Source of the DNA: Bryobacterales bacterium
GTDB taxonomy: Bacteria > Acidobacteriota > Terriglobia > Bryobacterales > UBA6623
Direction: 5' to 3'
DNA: 64,000 bases
Assembly (NCBI GenBank): GCA_028819575.1
Contig: JAPPLB010000172.1
Location: forward strand, 1 to 64,000
The notes beneath the pieces were generated by a model, which was not told the origin of the DNA, did not search any database, and worked only from the letters and a program-made list of their open reading frames with translations. Below, piece by piece: positions 9,137 through 18,065 of the stretch (position 1 is its first letter; the number at the start of each line of letters is the position of its first letter). A program made the position numbers and the translations under genes.

Positions 9137-10705
9137 ATGACCACCGGACTGGAAAAGTCATTCGTGAGTGCGGATGAGGCGGCCGCTCGGATCGGCGACG
9201 GCCGCACGATTGCCATCGGCGGTTCCGGATCGGGGCATTGCATTCCCGACATCCTGCTGGAGGCCCTTGGGCGACGGTTCAAAGCGACGGGACACCCGAA
9301 CCACCTGACGCTGGTGCATGCGTTCGGCGTCGGCGATCAGAAGAGCCGCGGCCTGCAGCACCTGGCTCAACCCGGCCTGTTCCGGCGGGTGATCGGCGGA
9401 CATTGGTCGATGGCTCCGCGGATGAGCAAGCTGGCGGCGGCGAACGAGTTCGAGGCGTACAACGTCCCCGCAGGCGTGGTCGTGCAGTTGTTTCATGCCG
9501 CCGCGGCGGGCAGTCCGGGTTGGATGACCGAGGTCGGTCTCGGCACGTTCATCGACCCGCGGCTCGAAGGCGGGAAGCTGAATGCGGCGGCGCGGGAGGA
9601 CATCGTCGAGCTGATCGAACGGAACGGGCGCGAGTACCTGTTCTATCCGGCGATTCCGATTGACGTGGCCTTGATTCAGGGGAGCACGGCAGACGAGCAC
9701 GGCAATATCGGCATGAACCGCGAGGCGGGCTTCTGGCACAACTGCGCCATGGCGCAGGCGGCGAGGACGGCGGGAGGAATCACGATCGCCGTCGTGAAAG
9801 AGCGGGTCGCGGTGGGCGGGATTCACGCGCGGGACGTGCGCGTGCCCGGCTGCTTCGTGGACTTCGTGGTCGTGGACCCCCAGGCCGGCCAGACCTTCCA
9901 GACCCATTTCGAGCCGGCGTATTCGGGCGACTCGCGGAAGCCGGACAGCGAGTTCGGCGACTTCCCCCTGGATGCGCGCAAGGTGATTGCGCGGCGGGCG
10001 GCGCTGGAGCTTGCGCCGGGGACGGTGCTCAACGTCGGGTTCGGGGTCCCCGACGGGGTGATGAAGGTGGCTCGGGAACAGGGCATTGCCAGCACCCTGG
10101 TCCCGACCATCGAGCATGGTCAGTTCGGCGGCATACCGGCGGAAGGTCTCGATTTCGGCGCCACGTACAACAGCGAGGCGATTCTCGAGACCGGACACAT
10201 GTTCGATTTCTATCAGGGCAGAGGGGTGGATCAGGCCTACCTGGGTTTCCTCGAAATCGATCGTGAAGGAAACGTCAACGTGAGCAAGCTGGCGGACACG
10301 ATCATCGGTACCGGCGGCTTTATCGATATCGCCCAGAAGGCGCGCAAGGTGGTTTTCTGCGGGACGCTGGCCGTACGGGCAAGGACGGAGTTGGCGAACG
10401 GCAGCGTGCGCTTCGTGAAACACGGCAAGCCCAAGTTCACCGAAACGGTGAATCAGGTCACGTTCAGCGGACGGTATGCGCGGACCCATGGGCAAGAAGT
10501 GCTTTATGTGACGGAAGCGGCGGTCTTCCGACTGACCGGGCAGGGCGTGCGTCTGGAGGAGGTCGCGCCGGGGATCGATATCGAACGGGACCTGATGCCT
10601 CAGTTGGGCTTCAGACCCTCGATGGCCGATCCGATGGGCGTGATGGCGGCGGAGCTGTTCTGCGAGGACGCGCTGCCGCGGCGTTTGTTTCGGTTCTATG
10701 GCTGA
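9137..10705 (+). CDS. Acetate/propionate (acyl-CoA:carboxylate) CoA-transferase, fused alpha-beta type
   Basis: This protein of about 522 residues has the two class I CoA-transferase domains joined in one chain, as in YdiF and propionate CoA-transferase. The N-terminal half contains GSGSGHCIPDILLEALGRRF and DVALIQGSTADEHGNI; the C-terminal half contains LNVGFGVPDGVM and the catalytic glutamate in PTIEHGQFGG (Glu326 from this start), which forms the glutamyl-CoA thioester in the family. It transfers CoA between short- or medium-chain acyl groups in the cytoplasm. I start at the ATG at 9137; an in-frame TTG four codons earlier is possible. Neither start has a strong ribosome-binding site. The MaoC-like hydratase is divergent upstream. 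Confidence 0.9.
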   Translation: MTTGLEKSFVSADEAAARIGDGRTIAIGGSGSGHCIPDILLEALGRRFKATGHPNHLTLVHAFGVGDQKSRGLQHLAQPGLFRRVIGGHWSMAPRMSKLAAANEFEAYNVPAGVVVQLFHAAAAGSPGWMTEVGLGTFIDPRLEGGKLNAAAREDIVELIERNGREYLFYPAIPIDVALIQGSTADEHGNIGMNREAGFWHNCAMAQAARTAGGITIAVVKERVAVGGIHARDVRVPGCFVDFVVVDPQAGQTFQTHFEPAYSGDSRKPDSEFGDFPLDARKVIARRAALELAPGTVLNVGFGVPDGVMKVAREQGIASTLVPTIEHGQFGGIPAEGLDFGATYNSEAILETGHMFDFYQGRGVDQAYLGFLEIDREGNVNVSKLADTIIGTGGFIDIAQKARKVVFCGTLAVRARTELANGSVRFVKHGKPKFTETVNQVTFSGRYARTHGQEVLYVTEAAVFRLTGQGVRLEEVAPGIDIERDLMPQLGFRPSMADPMGVMAAELFCEDALPRRLFRFYG

Positions 10706-10849
10706 CTATGGCTTTTGCAGTCGATCCGGCGGCCAGGGCAGAGCGAGCAGGCGCTTTATCGCTCGTTCCTCGACAGGTTGCCAAAGCTCACTGGAAGGTT
10801 GCGGATGTTATCGTTTAGCATGCTCGGCGGAAATTTCCGGCAAGACAAG

Positions 10850-12070
10850 ATGACAAGACTCGTCATGGCGCTCTGTGTGTTCGCCGCAACGGCTTCTGCG
10901 GTGGAGGTAAAGGGCATCACCCCGACCGGCGGACAGAAGCCGGCCGGCCCCTACACGTTGGGGGTGATGGCGGGTGATTACCTCTATGTCTCAAGCCAGG
11001 GTCCGCGGCGGCGGGACGGAACGATTCCCGGAACGATCGAAGAGCAGGTCGATCAAGCGGTGGCCAACGTAGAAGCGATCGTTCGGGCCGCGGGGCTCAC
11101 ACTCGACCACATTGTCTACACGCACGTCTACCTCGACGACATCTCGCTCTACGACGGCATGAACCGCGCCTATGCCCGGCACTTCGGCACGAATCCGCCC
11201 GCGCGCGCCGTCGTGGGAATCCATCAGCGCACCAACGGGATGCACGTCACGATCAACGCAGTGGCGGTTCGTGATTTGTCGATGAAGACGGTGGTCGCAC
11301 TGCCCGGGATCGACGTGAAGGAACCCTACTCCCCCGGAATCCTGACTCACGATCGACTTTACGTCTCGGGCATGCTGGGCCGGGACTTGAAGACCGGTCG
11401 GATCCCGGATGGCATCGACAAGCAGGTCGCGCTGGCGCTCGACAACGTCGGCGCAGTGCTCAAGGCCGCCGGTCTCGACCACCGCCACATGGTGTTCGTC
11501 AATCCCTACGTTGGTCCGAACATCGCCTACGGTGAAATGAACAAGGTCTACGCGACGTACTTCCAGTTCGGCAACACCCCGGCGCGGGCGACGATCTTCG
11601 TGACTTCCCTGCCCCACAACGCGCGCATCGAATTCACCGGCGTCGCGGTACGCGATCTGTCGAAGCGTCTCGCGGTGCGTCCGAAGAACATGAAACCCAG
11701 CCCGACCGCCAGCCCTTGTGTCTTCGCCGGCGACACGTTCTTCTGTTCGGCGAAAAGCGGCTTCATTCCAGGAGTCAACGGGGGGATCTGGGCATCAACC
11801 GTCGAGAATCAGCTACGTCAGACGATGCGGAACCTCCTCGACAACCTCGAGGAGGCGGGGATGGACTTCAGCGACGTGGTGGCGACGAACCTCTATCTGG
11901 ACGACCGGGCCGATTACGACAAGGCGAACGCCGTCTACAAGCTGTATTTCCCGGACCTGCTTCCGGCGCGAACCACGGTGCAGCAACTCGCTCCCGCCGA
12001 ACGCCGGCCCCGCGCCAACGGACGATGGCCGACCCTGGAGCAGATCTCATTGATTGCCGTGAAGCGGTAA
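10850..12070 (+). CDS. Secreted protein with three tandem RidA (YjgF/UK114) domains
   Basis: This protein of 406 residues has a signal peptide (MTRLVMALCVFAATASA) followed by three RidA-like domains at about 20-135, 140-260 and 275-400. Each repeat shows the family pattern: PAGPYTLGVMAGDYLYVSSQG, PYSPGILTHDRLYVSG and SPTASPCVFAGDTFFCS at the starts; VANVEAIVRAAGL, LDNVGAVLKAAGL and MRNLLDNLEEAGM in the helix; and ARAVVGI, ARATIFV and ARTTVQQL near the ends. Classical RidA is a cytosolic trimer that hydrolyses reactive imine/enamine intermediates and uses a conserved Arg. A single chain holding three domains could form the trimer on its own. Export to the periplasm is unusual for RidA. Function is unknown. 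The start is the ATG just before the signal peptide; an ORF extension to 10715 looks non-coding. Confidence 0.85.
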   Translation: MTRLVMALCVFAATASAVEVKGITPTGGQKPAGPYTLGVMAGDYLYVSSQGPRRRDGTIPGTIEEQVDQAVANVEAIVRAAGLTLDHIVYTHVYLDDISLYDGMNRAYARHFGTNPPARAVVGIHQRTNGMHVTINAVAVRDLSMKTVVALPGIDVKEPYSPGILTHDRLYVSGMLGRDLKTGRIPDGIDKQVALALDNVGAVLKAAGLDHRHMVFVNPYVGPNIAYGEMNKVYATYFQFGNTPARATIFVTSLPHNARIEFTGVAVRDLSKRLAVRPKNMKPSPTASPCVFAGDTFFCSAKSGFIPGVNGGIWASTVENQLRQTMRNLLDNLEEAGMDFSDVVATNLYLDDRADYDKANAVYKLYFPDLLPARTTVQQLAPAERRPRANGRWPTLEQISLIAVKR

Positions 12071-12525
12071 TCGCAATAACGTCAGTCGCAATATCCCGGA
12101 AGAGAACCGTCCCGCTTCAGAGGGGCACGCCGTCGATTTCGGCTGCTGCCAATGCGGTGCACAGGATTCGAACAAGACTGATAACCATATTTATTTGAGA
12201 TTTTTGCCATTCTATCTCTCGCGTAACGTCTGATCTGTCAACCCCGCGTCCTGACACACCGTACAGTGACTCGCCCTCCTGTGTCCCGGCGGCCATCGGC
12301 ATTTCACTGATCAAAGAGAAAGTTCGTCTATTCCACCGGGAATGAAGGCCTCAGGCCGTCTGTAATCGAACTCGTACCCTGGGCGAATGGAGTGCCCTGG
12401 AGAAACCGCCTTCTCCGTCAAATGCCGGAAAGACAGTTGCGAGGTCCTTCCGCAAGGAGTAGAGTTCTGACAGCAGGAGAATGGAGCCTGCTCATCTCAT
12501 CATTCCGTAGAGGGAACTTTTACAC
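12071..12525. other. 455-bp gene-free stretch
   Basis: No credible coding frame is seen on either strand. The stretch holds an AT-rich patch around 12180-12215 and a short palindrome GGCCTCAGGCC. It probably carries the promoter of the small membrane protein gene at 12526, but no clear -35/-10 pair can be assigned. Confidence 0.5.
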
Positions 12526-12960
12526 ATGCTCAAGCGAATCAGTGGAGTAATCCTCATCGTGATGGCGGTTGCGGTCGCCGTCCAGACCATCGTCGAACCG
12601 CTCTATCACACATCCAGCGAAGGGCAACCCTACAGCCCGCTTTGGTCCATCCTGGGCTGGCTGATGATACTGCCTATCGTGCTGGGCGTGATATACGGCT
12701 ATCACCGCAAGAAAGACGTGGACAGCGAAGGCGGCAACGGCGCGGTCACGCGCGAGTTCCTTGCCGCCAACACGCAGTTCTACGGTTTCCTCTTCGTGGG
12801 CATCATTTTCCTTTGGAACTGGTTCAACCAGATCAGTCCCGGATTCACCGCAATAGGCGCCGATACGGTCACCCTGGTGTGGATACTCGTCGATGCCGCG
12901 CTGCCGCTGCTTTCGGGCGCGATGGGAATGTTCCTGCTGCGAACAGACGGCAACGGATAG
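12526..12960 (+). CDS. Small integral membrane protein of unknown function
   Basis: This protein of 144 residues is mostly hydrophobic. Four likely membrane segments can be seen: near 5-22 (ISGVILIVMAVAVAVQTI), 40-58 (LWSILGWLMILPIVLGVIY), 82-99 (FYGFLFVGIIFLWNW) and 112-136 (TVTLVWILVDAALPLLSGAM). A short polar loop around 60-78 contains HRKKDVDSEGG. I do not recognise a family. It stands alone between a 455-bp empty stretch and grpE. The hydrophobic pattern and normal codon use argue that it is a real gene. Confidence 0.65.
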   Translation: MLKRISGVILIVMAVAVAVQTIVEPLYHTSSEGQPYSPLWSILGWLMILPIVLGVIYGYHRKKDVDSEGGNGAVTREFLAANTQFYGFLFVGIIFLWNWFNQISPGFTAIGADTVTLVWILVDAALPLLSGAMGMFLLRTDGNG

Positions 12961-13198
12961 GGCGGCAACTTCAGCGCACCGTCCTGGAGCGAAGACAAGT
13001 CACCGTGCAAGCGTCCTTGCGGGCCGCTTTTGGCCCATAATGTCTTCCTTTTCGCGGGAATACTACGTGGCACTCGGTCCGCGGCGCTTCACGGCTCGCG
13101 GACCGGAGCCGCTGCGAGCTGCCGGAGGCAACCGCTTCCCCTCCCTGAACCGGTGCTTTCGAGGCCCTTTGATAAAATGAACCTTACCCTTTTCAGAC

Positions 13199-13804
13199 AT
13201 GCTTGAGAGCCCATCCAACGACAAGAATCCGGCGGCGACCGGGACCGAACCGACTGTGCACGATGCAGACGAATCCGCGGCAACCGCTTCGAAGAACGGG
13301 AACCCAAACGGAACGGACGGCCAGGAAAGCGAGCCTCTCGACGAAGCCGCACCAGAGCCCGACCCGGTCGAAAAGCTCGAAGCCGAGAAAGCGGAGTTGC
13401 TGGACCGATTCCGGCGGGCCCAGGCGGAGTTCGAGAACTTCCGCAAGAGACTCCTGCGCGAGAAGGACGAGGTGCGGGAGTACGCCGCCATGGACACCAT
13501 CCGATCCCTGCTGCCGGTTACGGACGATTTCCAGCGAGCGCTCGACGCCGAGGGGCTCGATGCGGAAGTCCGCAAGGGCCTCGATCTGGTGTTGAAGTCG
13601 ATGTTCGACGTGTTCACGCGGGCTGGCCTCAAACCGCTCGACGACGGCGGCTTCTTCGACCCCAACATCCATGAAGCCGTGGATCGGGGGCCCGCCGAAT
13701 CCGATGAAGACGACCAGAAGATTCTCGAGGTGTACCAACGCGGTTACCACTTCAAGGACCGCTTGCTGCGTCCTGCGATGGTCAAAGTAGCCGTCAAGGA
13801 CTGA
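13199..13804 (+). CDS. grpE: Nucleotide exchange factor GrpE
   Basis: GrpE releases ADP from the DnaK chaperone in the cytoplasm. This protein has 201 residues. The first 55 or so are disordered and acidic (many Glu, Asp, Pro). The long coiled-coil helix follows (EKLEAEKAELLDRFRRAQAE, then FENFRKRLLREKDEVREYA). The C-terminal beta-wing domain contains PVTDDFQRALDAEG and ends with GYHFKDRLLRPAMVKVA, the family signature. It lies 39 bp upstream of dnaJ on the same strand, so the two are probably cotranscribed. No dnaK is nearby and no CIRCE element was seen upstream. Confidence 0.96.
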   Translation: MLESPSNDKNPAATGTEPTVHDADESAATASKNGNPNGTDGQESEPLDEAAPEPDPVEKLEAEKAELLDRFRRAQAEFENFRKRLLREKDEVREYAAMDTIRSLLPVTDDFQRALDAEGLDAEVRKGLDLVLKSMFDVFTRAGLKPLDDGGFFDPNIHEAVDRGPAESDEDDQKILEVYQRGYHFKDRLLRPAMVKVAVKD

Positions 13805-13843
13805 TCCCGCACCGCGACCCATATCCGCCAGGGATACTTCAAC

Positions 13844-14956
13844 GTGGCCAAGCCTGATTATTACGAGGTCCTCGGTGTAGATCGAGGAGCATCCGACCAG
13901 GATGTCAAGAGCGCCTACCGCAAGATGGCGCTGAAGTATCATCCCGATCGCAACCCTGGCAACCCCGAGGCGGAAGAGCAGTTCAAGCTCGCCTCCGAAG
14001 CCTACAGCGTCCTCAGCGATTCCGACAAGCGCGGCCGGTACGATCGCTTCGGCCACGACGGGCTGGCCGGAAGCGCGGCCGGTTTTGATCCGTCCCAGTT
14101 CACCGACTTCTCCGATATCCTGGGCGACCTCTTCGGAATGGGCGACTTCTTCGGCGGCGCGGGTCGCCGGACGCGGGCCCGGCGGGGCGCCGACCTGCAG
14201 TACGACCTGGAAATCGATTTCGAAGACGCCATCTTCGGCTTCAATACCGAGATTCAGTTTCCTCGCTCACAGCCTTGCGACGACTGCCACGGCACAGGCG
14301 CGGCGGGAGGCGCTCAACGGCGGACCTGCAGTCAGTGCGGCGGTCGAGGCCAGGTTCATTACCAGCAGGGATTCTTCTCCGTCGGCAGGACGTGCCCTCG
14401 CTGCCGCGGCGAGGGGAGCATCGTTGACAATCCCTGTGGGGCTTGCAGCGGCAGGGGCCAGGTTCGCAAGCAGCGGAAGCTCAAGGTAAACATTCCGCCG
14501 GGTGTCGACGGCGGCACCCGCCTGCGGCTCAGCGGCGAAGGGGAAATCGGAGCCAATGGCGGCCCTCCCGGTGATTTGTACGTTCTGCTCCAGGTCAAGG
14601 ACCACACGATCTTCGAGCGCGACGGCACGGACCTCTACTGCGATGTACCGGTCAACGTGGCTCAGGCGGCGCTGGGCGACGAGATCGAAGTCCCGACCTT
14701 GGAAGGCGGCGAGAAGGTCAAGATCCGTCCCGGAATGCAGAGCGGCTCACGTCTGCGGCTGAGAGGCAAAGGCGTGCCGTTCGTCAACAGCGGCCGCCGC
14801 GGCGACCTCATTGTTCAGGTCGTCGTTACGACGCCGACAAAGCTCACTCAGGAGCAACGCCGGCTGTTCGAAAACCTGAGGGATATCCTTCCGATCGACA
14901 ACCAGCCTTCGGAAAAAGGGATCTTCGACAAGGTCAAGGACTACCTCACCCAATGA
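13844..14956 (+). CDS. dnaJ: Chaperone protein DnaJ
   Basis: This protein of 370 residues is a full type I DnaJ, the Hsp40 co-chaperone that stimulates DnaK ATPase and delivers substrates. The J domain (1-68) has the HPD motif at 33-35. A short Gly/Phe-rich linker covers about 70-110. Four zinc-binding CxxCxGxG repeats start at 145 (CDDCHGTG), 162 (CSQCGGRG), 184 (CPRCRGEG) and 198 (CGACSGRG). Two beta-sandwich domains follow, including [17 protein letters not shown]. The start codon is GTG ([11 protein letters not shown]), the only start that fits the J domain. It follows grpE closely and converges on the sulfatase gene, with inverted-repeat element copy B between them. Confidence 0.96.
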   Translation: MAKPDYYEVLGVDRGASDQDVKSAYRKMALKYHPDRNPGNPEAEEQFKLASEAYSVLSDSDKRGRYDRFGHDGLAGSAAGFDPSQFTDFSDILGDLFGMGDFFGGAGRRTRARRGADLQYDLEIDFEDAIFGFNTEIQFPRSQPCDDCHGTGAAGGAQRRTCSQCGGRGQVHYQQGFFSVGRTCPRCRGEGSIVDNPCGACSGRGQVRKQRKLKVNIPPGVDGGTRLRLSGEGEIGANGGPPGDLYVLLQVKDHTIFERDGTDLYCDVPVNVAQAALGDEIEVPTLEGGEKVKIRPGMQSGSRLRLRGKGVPFVNSGRRGDLIVQVVVTTPTKLTQEQRRLFENLRDILPIDNQPSEKGIFDKVKDYLTQ

Positions 14957-15077
14957 CCTGAAACGTATGATCTGAAACGTCCTCCTGATCAAGCGGCGTT
15001 GACACCGGCCCGGATGTTTCCCGCTTGTATGATCCGCACACGGGCGGAGGAAAATAGCCGGATACCAGCCCCGCTAA

Positions 15078-15255
15078 CCTGCATTTCTCACCACATGACG
15101 GCCGCGGAGCACGCGATACGACCGCCAGGACTTCGTTGCGCTTGCTTGCCGTGCTCAACGTACTGTCAAGTACGCCTGCGCGCGCCAAGCGGCTCGCGTC
15201 TCGTCCTGACGGCCCTCTCACGCACTTCGACTCGCCACATGGTGAGAAATGCAGG
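15078..15255. repeat. Dispersed inverted-repeat element, copy B (full length, 178 bp)
   Basis: The arms CCTGCATTTCTCACCACATG (15078-15097) and CATGGTGAGAAATGCAGG (15238-15255) are inverted and nearly identical. Between them lie the shared internal core CGTACTGTCAAGTACG and the block GACGGCCCTCTCAC. The copy at 53748 is the same element in the opposite orientation along its whole length. Copy B fills the space between the convergent dnaJ and sulfatase genes and ends 7 bases from the sulfatase stop codon. No coding capacity is seen, so it is MITE-like or a long REPIN-type repeat. Confidence 0.85.
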
Positions 15256-15262
15256 CAAACAG

Positions 15263-16687
15263 TTATGCGGGGTCCGTCCAAGGCGACTCTCTGTCCCAAC
15301 CCTCGAGGTGTTCCCTCCAGGTCCGCAGGCGCTCGCGCATGGCTTCGAGTTCTCTGTCTCCAGTGCGAGCCAGATTCACAAGCTCGTCAGGATCGGCTTC
15401 GAGGTCGTACAGTTCTTCGAATGCGGGGTCGGTCTCAAGATAGCGCGTGTACTTCCAACGAGCGCCCCGAACCGCCTCGGTTTTCGGGATCGTCCGGTGC
15501 TCGAACAGATGCTCGTAGAACCACTCCGTCCGCCACTCGGGAGAATGCCCTTGGAGAAGCGGCGCGAGACTCCGGCCCTGCATCGAGACCGGAACGTCGA
15601 CGCCCGCCATCTCCAGGATTGTCGGAGCCATGTCGATATTGAGCGCCGTCTCCGCGCAGCGGGCGCCTGCGGTGTGTTTGCGCCTCGGATCCCGGATGAT
15701 CAACGGCGTCCGGATCGACTCTTCGTGCGTCAGCCACTTGCCGGCCCAGCCCCACTCACCGAGGAAGAAGCCGTTGTCGGCCGTATAGATCACGACGGTG
15801 TTGTCGTCCCAGCCGCGCTCACGCAACTTGTCCATGATCCGGCCCACCTGGGTATCGACGCCGCTGATCAGCCGATAGTAGCGCTTGACGGACTCCTGGT
15901 ATCTCTCCTCCGTCCCGAACCGGCGCTCCCACCGAATGCGCCCCTCGTAGTCACCGCGCAGGAACGCCGGGAGCGCCGCGTGAATATCGGGGTCCGACTT
16001 CGCAGCCGGAGGGATCGTCACGTCTTCATACAAGTGATCGTAGGCAGGGTCGTTGAGGAAGTACGGCGGCTCGCGATCCTGTACATGAGGGGACTTGAAA
16101 CTGACCGAAAGGCAGAACGGCGTCTCATCAGTGCATCCGTCGAGAAAATCGAGAGCCTGGACGCCCATGACCTTGGTGAGATGAACCCGCCGGCCCTCGA
16201 TCTCCCGGAAGTACCGGCCCTGCCCGGAAAACCCCTCGAAGAAATCAAAACGTTCTCTGGGCACCGTTCGACCGACACCGTATTTGCCGATGAACCCCGT
16301 CCGGTAGCCTGCCGCACGAACGAGCTCCGGATAGGACGCAGCGTGCTGCTCAGCCGTCAGCGGAGTGCGAAACCCATGAATGCCGTGGGTTCGAGCGTAT
16401 TGTCCGGTGAAAAACGAAGCCCGCGAAACGGCGCAGATCGACGTCGTGACAAAGCTGTTCTCGAACAGCACGCCTTGTTCCGCAAGACGGTCGACGTTGG
16501 GTGTCTGGACGATCGGGTTGCCGGCGCATCCGAGAGCATCGGCGCGCTGGTCGTCGGTCAAGAGAAACAGGATGTTCGGAGGACGTTCCGTCTCAACCGA
16601 ACAGCCCGGCGCGGCGAGAGCCGCCGCGGACATGCCGCGAATAAAGTCCCGCCGCGAAAAAGCCGATGCGTTGTGTCCTGTATTCAA
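15263..16687 (-). CDS. Exported sulfatase (Tat signal, possible lipoprotein)
   Basis: This is a type I sulfatase of about 474 residues, hydrolysing sulfate esters with a formylglycine. It begins with a Tat signal (SRRDFIRGMSAAALAAPGC); the Cys at the end could be a lipobox Cys. The alkaline-phosphatase-like core has the metal-binding DDQ at 45-47 and the modification site ICAVSRA, in which Cys85 would become formylglycine. The usual Cys-x-Pro/Ala-Ser-Arg has Val at the third position here. Later landmarks are DNTVVIYTADNGFFLGEWG and LIIRDPR. I chose a TTG at 16687, preceded by GAGGA, because it gives a normal Tat n-region; the ATG at 16753 would place 33 residues before the Arg pair. The substrate is unknown. 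Confidence 0.88.
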   Translation of the reverse strand: MNTGHNASAFSRRDFIRGMSAAALAAPGCSVETERPPNILFLLTDDQRADALGCAGNPIVQTPNVDRLAEQGVLFENSFVTTSICAVSRASFFTGQYARTHGIHGFRTPLTAEQHAASYPELVRAAGYRTGFIGKYGVGRTVPRERFDFFEGFSGQGRYFREIEGRRVHLTKVMGVQALDFLDGCTDETPFCLSVSFKSPHVQDREPPYFLNDPAYDHLYEDVTIPPAAKSDPDIHAALPAFLRGDYEGRIRWERRFGTEERYQESVKRYYRLISGVDTQVGRIMDKLRERGWDDNTVVIYTADNGFFLGEWGWAGKWLTHEESIRTPLIIRDPRRKHTAGARCAETALNIDMAPTILEMAGVDVPVSMQGRSLAPLLQGHSPEWRTEWFYEHLFEHRTIPKTEAVRGARWKYTRYLETDPAFEELYDLEADPDELVNLARTGDRELEAMRERLRTWREHLEGWDRESPWTDPA

Positions 16688-16957
16688 GTCAAGTCCTCGT
16701 CCGCGGCATGGTCGACAAACCACACGACATTCCGCCCTGCGCGACCAAACCATTGAAGCGGCCGGACAAGGGCTGGGTGCAAACCTTCGGCGACGCTCTT
16801 CATCGTCGAATGTTTGTCTTCATCCCTCGCAAGGGGCAAGATCCGCCGCGTGCTCAAGATAGCAGCCGGCAACAAGTTCACGAGAGAGCACGACCGAACT
16901 TCCAGGCGGACGGTCGCGGCAATCCGCGCTCGATGTTCAATCAGAGCAAGAGTTCGG

Positions 16958-17350
16958 CTACCACTCGTTGTACGGCGTGCCGTCGATAGCGGTCTGGTCC
17001 GAGCCGCTTCTTATGTCAAACAACCCGGACTCACCGGTGGGACCGGTGTCGGTAATTTCCTGCCAGGTGTCGTTCGCCTGAGTAAAAGGGTCGTGCGGGA
17101 TGGCGCGGATATAACCCTCAGCGACCAACTCTTCAAGCGATTGCGGCGGCGCTTCCTTGTCGTAGGTGTACTGGTCGATCAGGTGACGCATCGTCGACAG
17201 ATTGTGCTTCAGCACCGCCTCCTTCGAACGAGTGAGGGCGGTATGGTACATCGGGATCGCGATCGAAATGATCGTCAGCAGGATGGCCAATACGACCATC
17301 AGCTCGACCAGGGTGAAGCCACGCCTCGGAGATCGGCTGTTACCAGTCAC
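16958..17350 (-). CDS. Type II secretion/type IV pilin-like pseudopilin (GspG-like)
   Basis: This protein of 130 residues has a class III prepilin signal: a short basic leader MTGNSRSPRRG, then the cleavage-site region GFTLVELMVVLAILLTII with the conserved Glu at +5. The soluble part has the GspG-like wording KEAVLKHNLSTMRHLIDQYT and VAEGYIRAIPHDPFTQ, and ends ...IDGTPYNEW. Major pseudopilins bind calcium and form the pseudopilus that pushes substrates through the secretin. The gene overlaps the preceding pseudopilin gene by 11 bp and is third in the secretin operon. The sulfatase gene lies downstream, 270 bp away, on the same strand. Confidence 0.88.
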   Translation of the reverse strand: MTGNSRSPRRGFTLVELMVVLAILLTIISIAIPMYHTALTRSKEAVLKHNLSTMRHLIDQYTYDKEAPPQSLEELVAEGYIRAIPHDPFTQANDTWQEITDTGPTGESGLFDIRSGSDQTAIDGTPYNEW

Positions 17351-18032
17351 GATAGTAGGTGCCGTCGAGAGCCTGATCCATGCTCTTCGAAAACACGTCG
17401 AACACGTTGTCGCCGCTCCAACTGAACGACTGAGGATCGTCGTCCACCGAACGAATCCCCCAATCAGCCTGGCCGGTCATGGGGTCAATGGGGACCTTGC
17501 GGAGAAAACGGATGGTTTGCTCGCTTTCTTCGCTGTCACCCAACCTGCCGGTACCACCGGCGCCGCTGCCCGAGCGGTCCATGAAGCCGCCGCGCGAACT
17601 GCCTGATCCCCTCGATGAACTTCCGAAGGCTCCGCCGGGTCGTTGCCTTCCAAACGCGCCCTCCCGCCGTTGGCCACCGAATGCGCCTCCCGATGGGCCG
17701 CCCAGCCTGCCTTGCATGCCCAGACCCAGGCTTGGCTCCGTTCCCATGCCGGCTTGGACCGCTACGCCTTCCACCAGTATTTCCAGGCTTTCCGGATAGC
17801 CGTGGTTGTCGGGATCAAGCCGGCCGAGCCGGCCCGCATCGGCGGCGTCCTTGAAACGGTCGACGGCCTTGCGGATCTCGCTCAACCGACCGCGCAGCAG
17901 TCGTTCCTTCTCTCGTTGCACCTTGATACGCGCCAAAGGCAGCGCCATGGTGGAGAGAATCATCAAGATCGCGAAGGCCACGATCAACTCCACCAGAGTG
18001 AGACCCGACCGGCTCCGGATCGAGAAGGCCAT
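17340..18032 (-). CDS. Pseudopilin with Gly/Arg/Ser-rich insertion
   Basis: This protein of 230 residues begins with a prepilin signal: basic MAFSIRSRS, cleavage before LTLVELIVAFAILMILSTMA, conserved Glu at +5. The beginning and end of the globular part match GspG-like pseudopilins (LSEIRKAVDRFKDAADAGR, then KVPIDPMTGQADWGIRS and a terminal YYRDW similar to the next gene's YNEW). Between them, at about 95-165, sits a low-complexity stretch with repeated GGAFG and GSGSSRGG units, which is not part of a normal pseudopilin. It may be a flexible surface loop. The gene lies between the secretin gene (33 bp) and the second pseudopilin gene (11-bp overlap), so the three are surely one operon. Confidence 0.86.
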   Translation of the reverse strand: MAFSIRSRSGLTLVELIVAFAILMILSTMALPLARIKVQREKERLLRGRLSEIRKAVDRFKDAADAGRLGRLDPDNHGYPESLEILVEGVAVQAGMGTEPSLGLGMQGRLGGPSGGAFGGQRREGAFGRQRPGGAFGSSSRGSGSSRGGFMDRSGSGAGGTGRLGDSEESEQTIRFLRKVPIDPMTGQADWGIRSVDDDPQSFSWSGDNVFDVFSKSMDQALDGTYYRDW

Positions 18033-18065
18033 GACTCTTATCTTATGAACGCTGTCCCTTCCGGC

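Noticed and set aside
9158-10495. Minus-strand frame of 445 codons over the CoA-transferase
   Set aside because: Antisense shadow of a well-supported enzyme.
12145-12245. Possible tRNA remnant: the minus strand reads TTCGAATCC, like a T-loop
   Set aside because: No acceptor-stem pairing, anticodon arm or CCA end could be built around it.
14999-16756. Plus-strand frame of 585 codons over the sulfatase
   Set aside because: The sulfatase has complete motifs on the other strand. The plus frame also runs through inverted-repeat element B.
16684-16881. Small minus-strand frame of 65 codons upstream of the sulfatase
   Set aside because: It overlaps the sulfatase start region, has no recognisable motif and no good ribosome-binding site.
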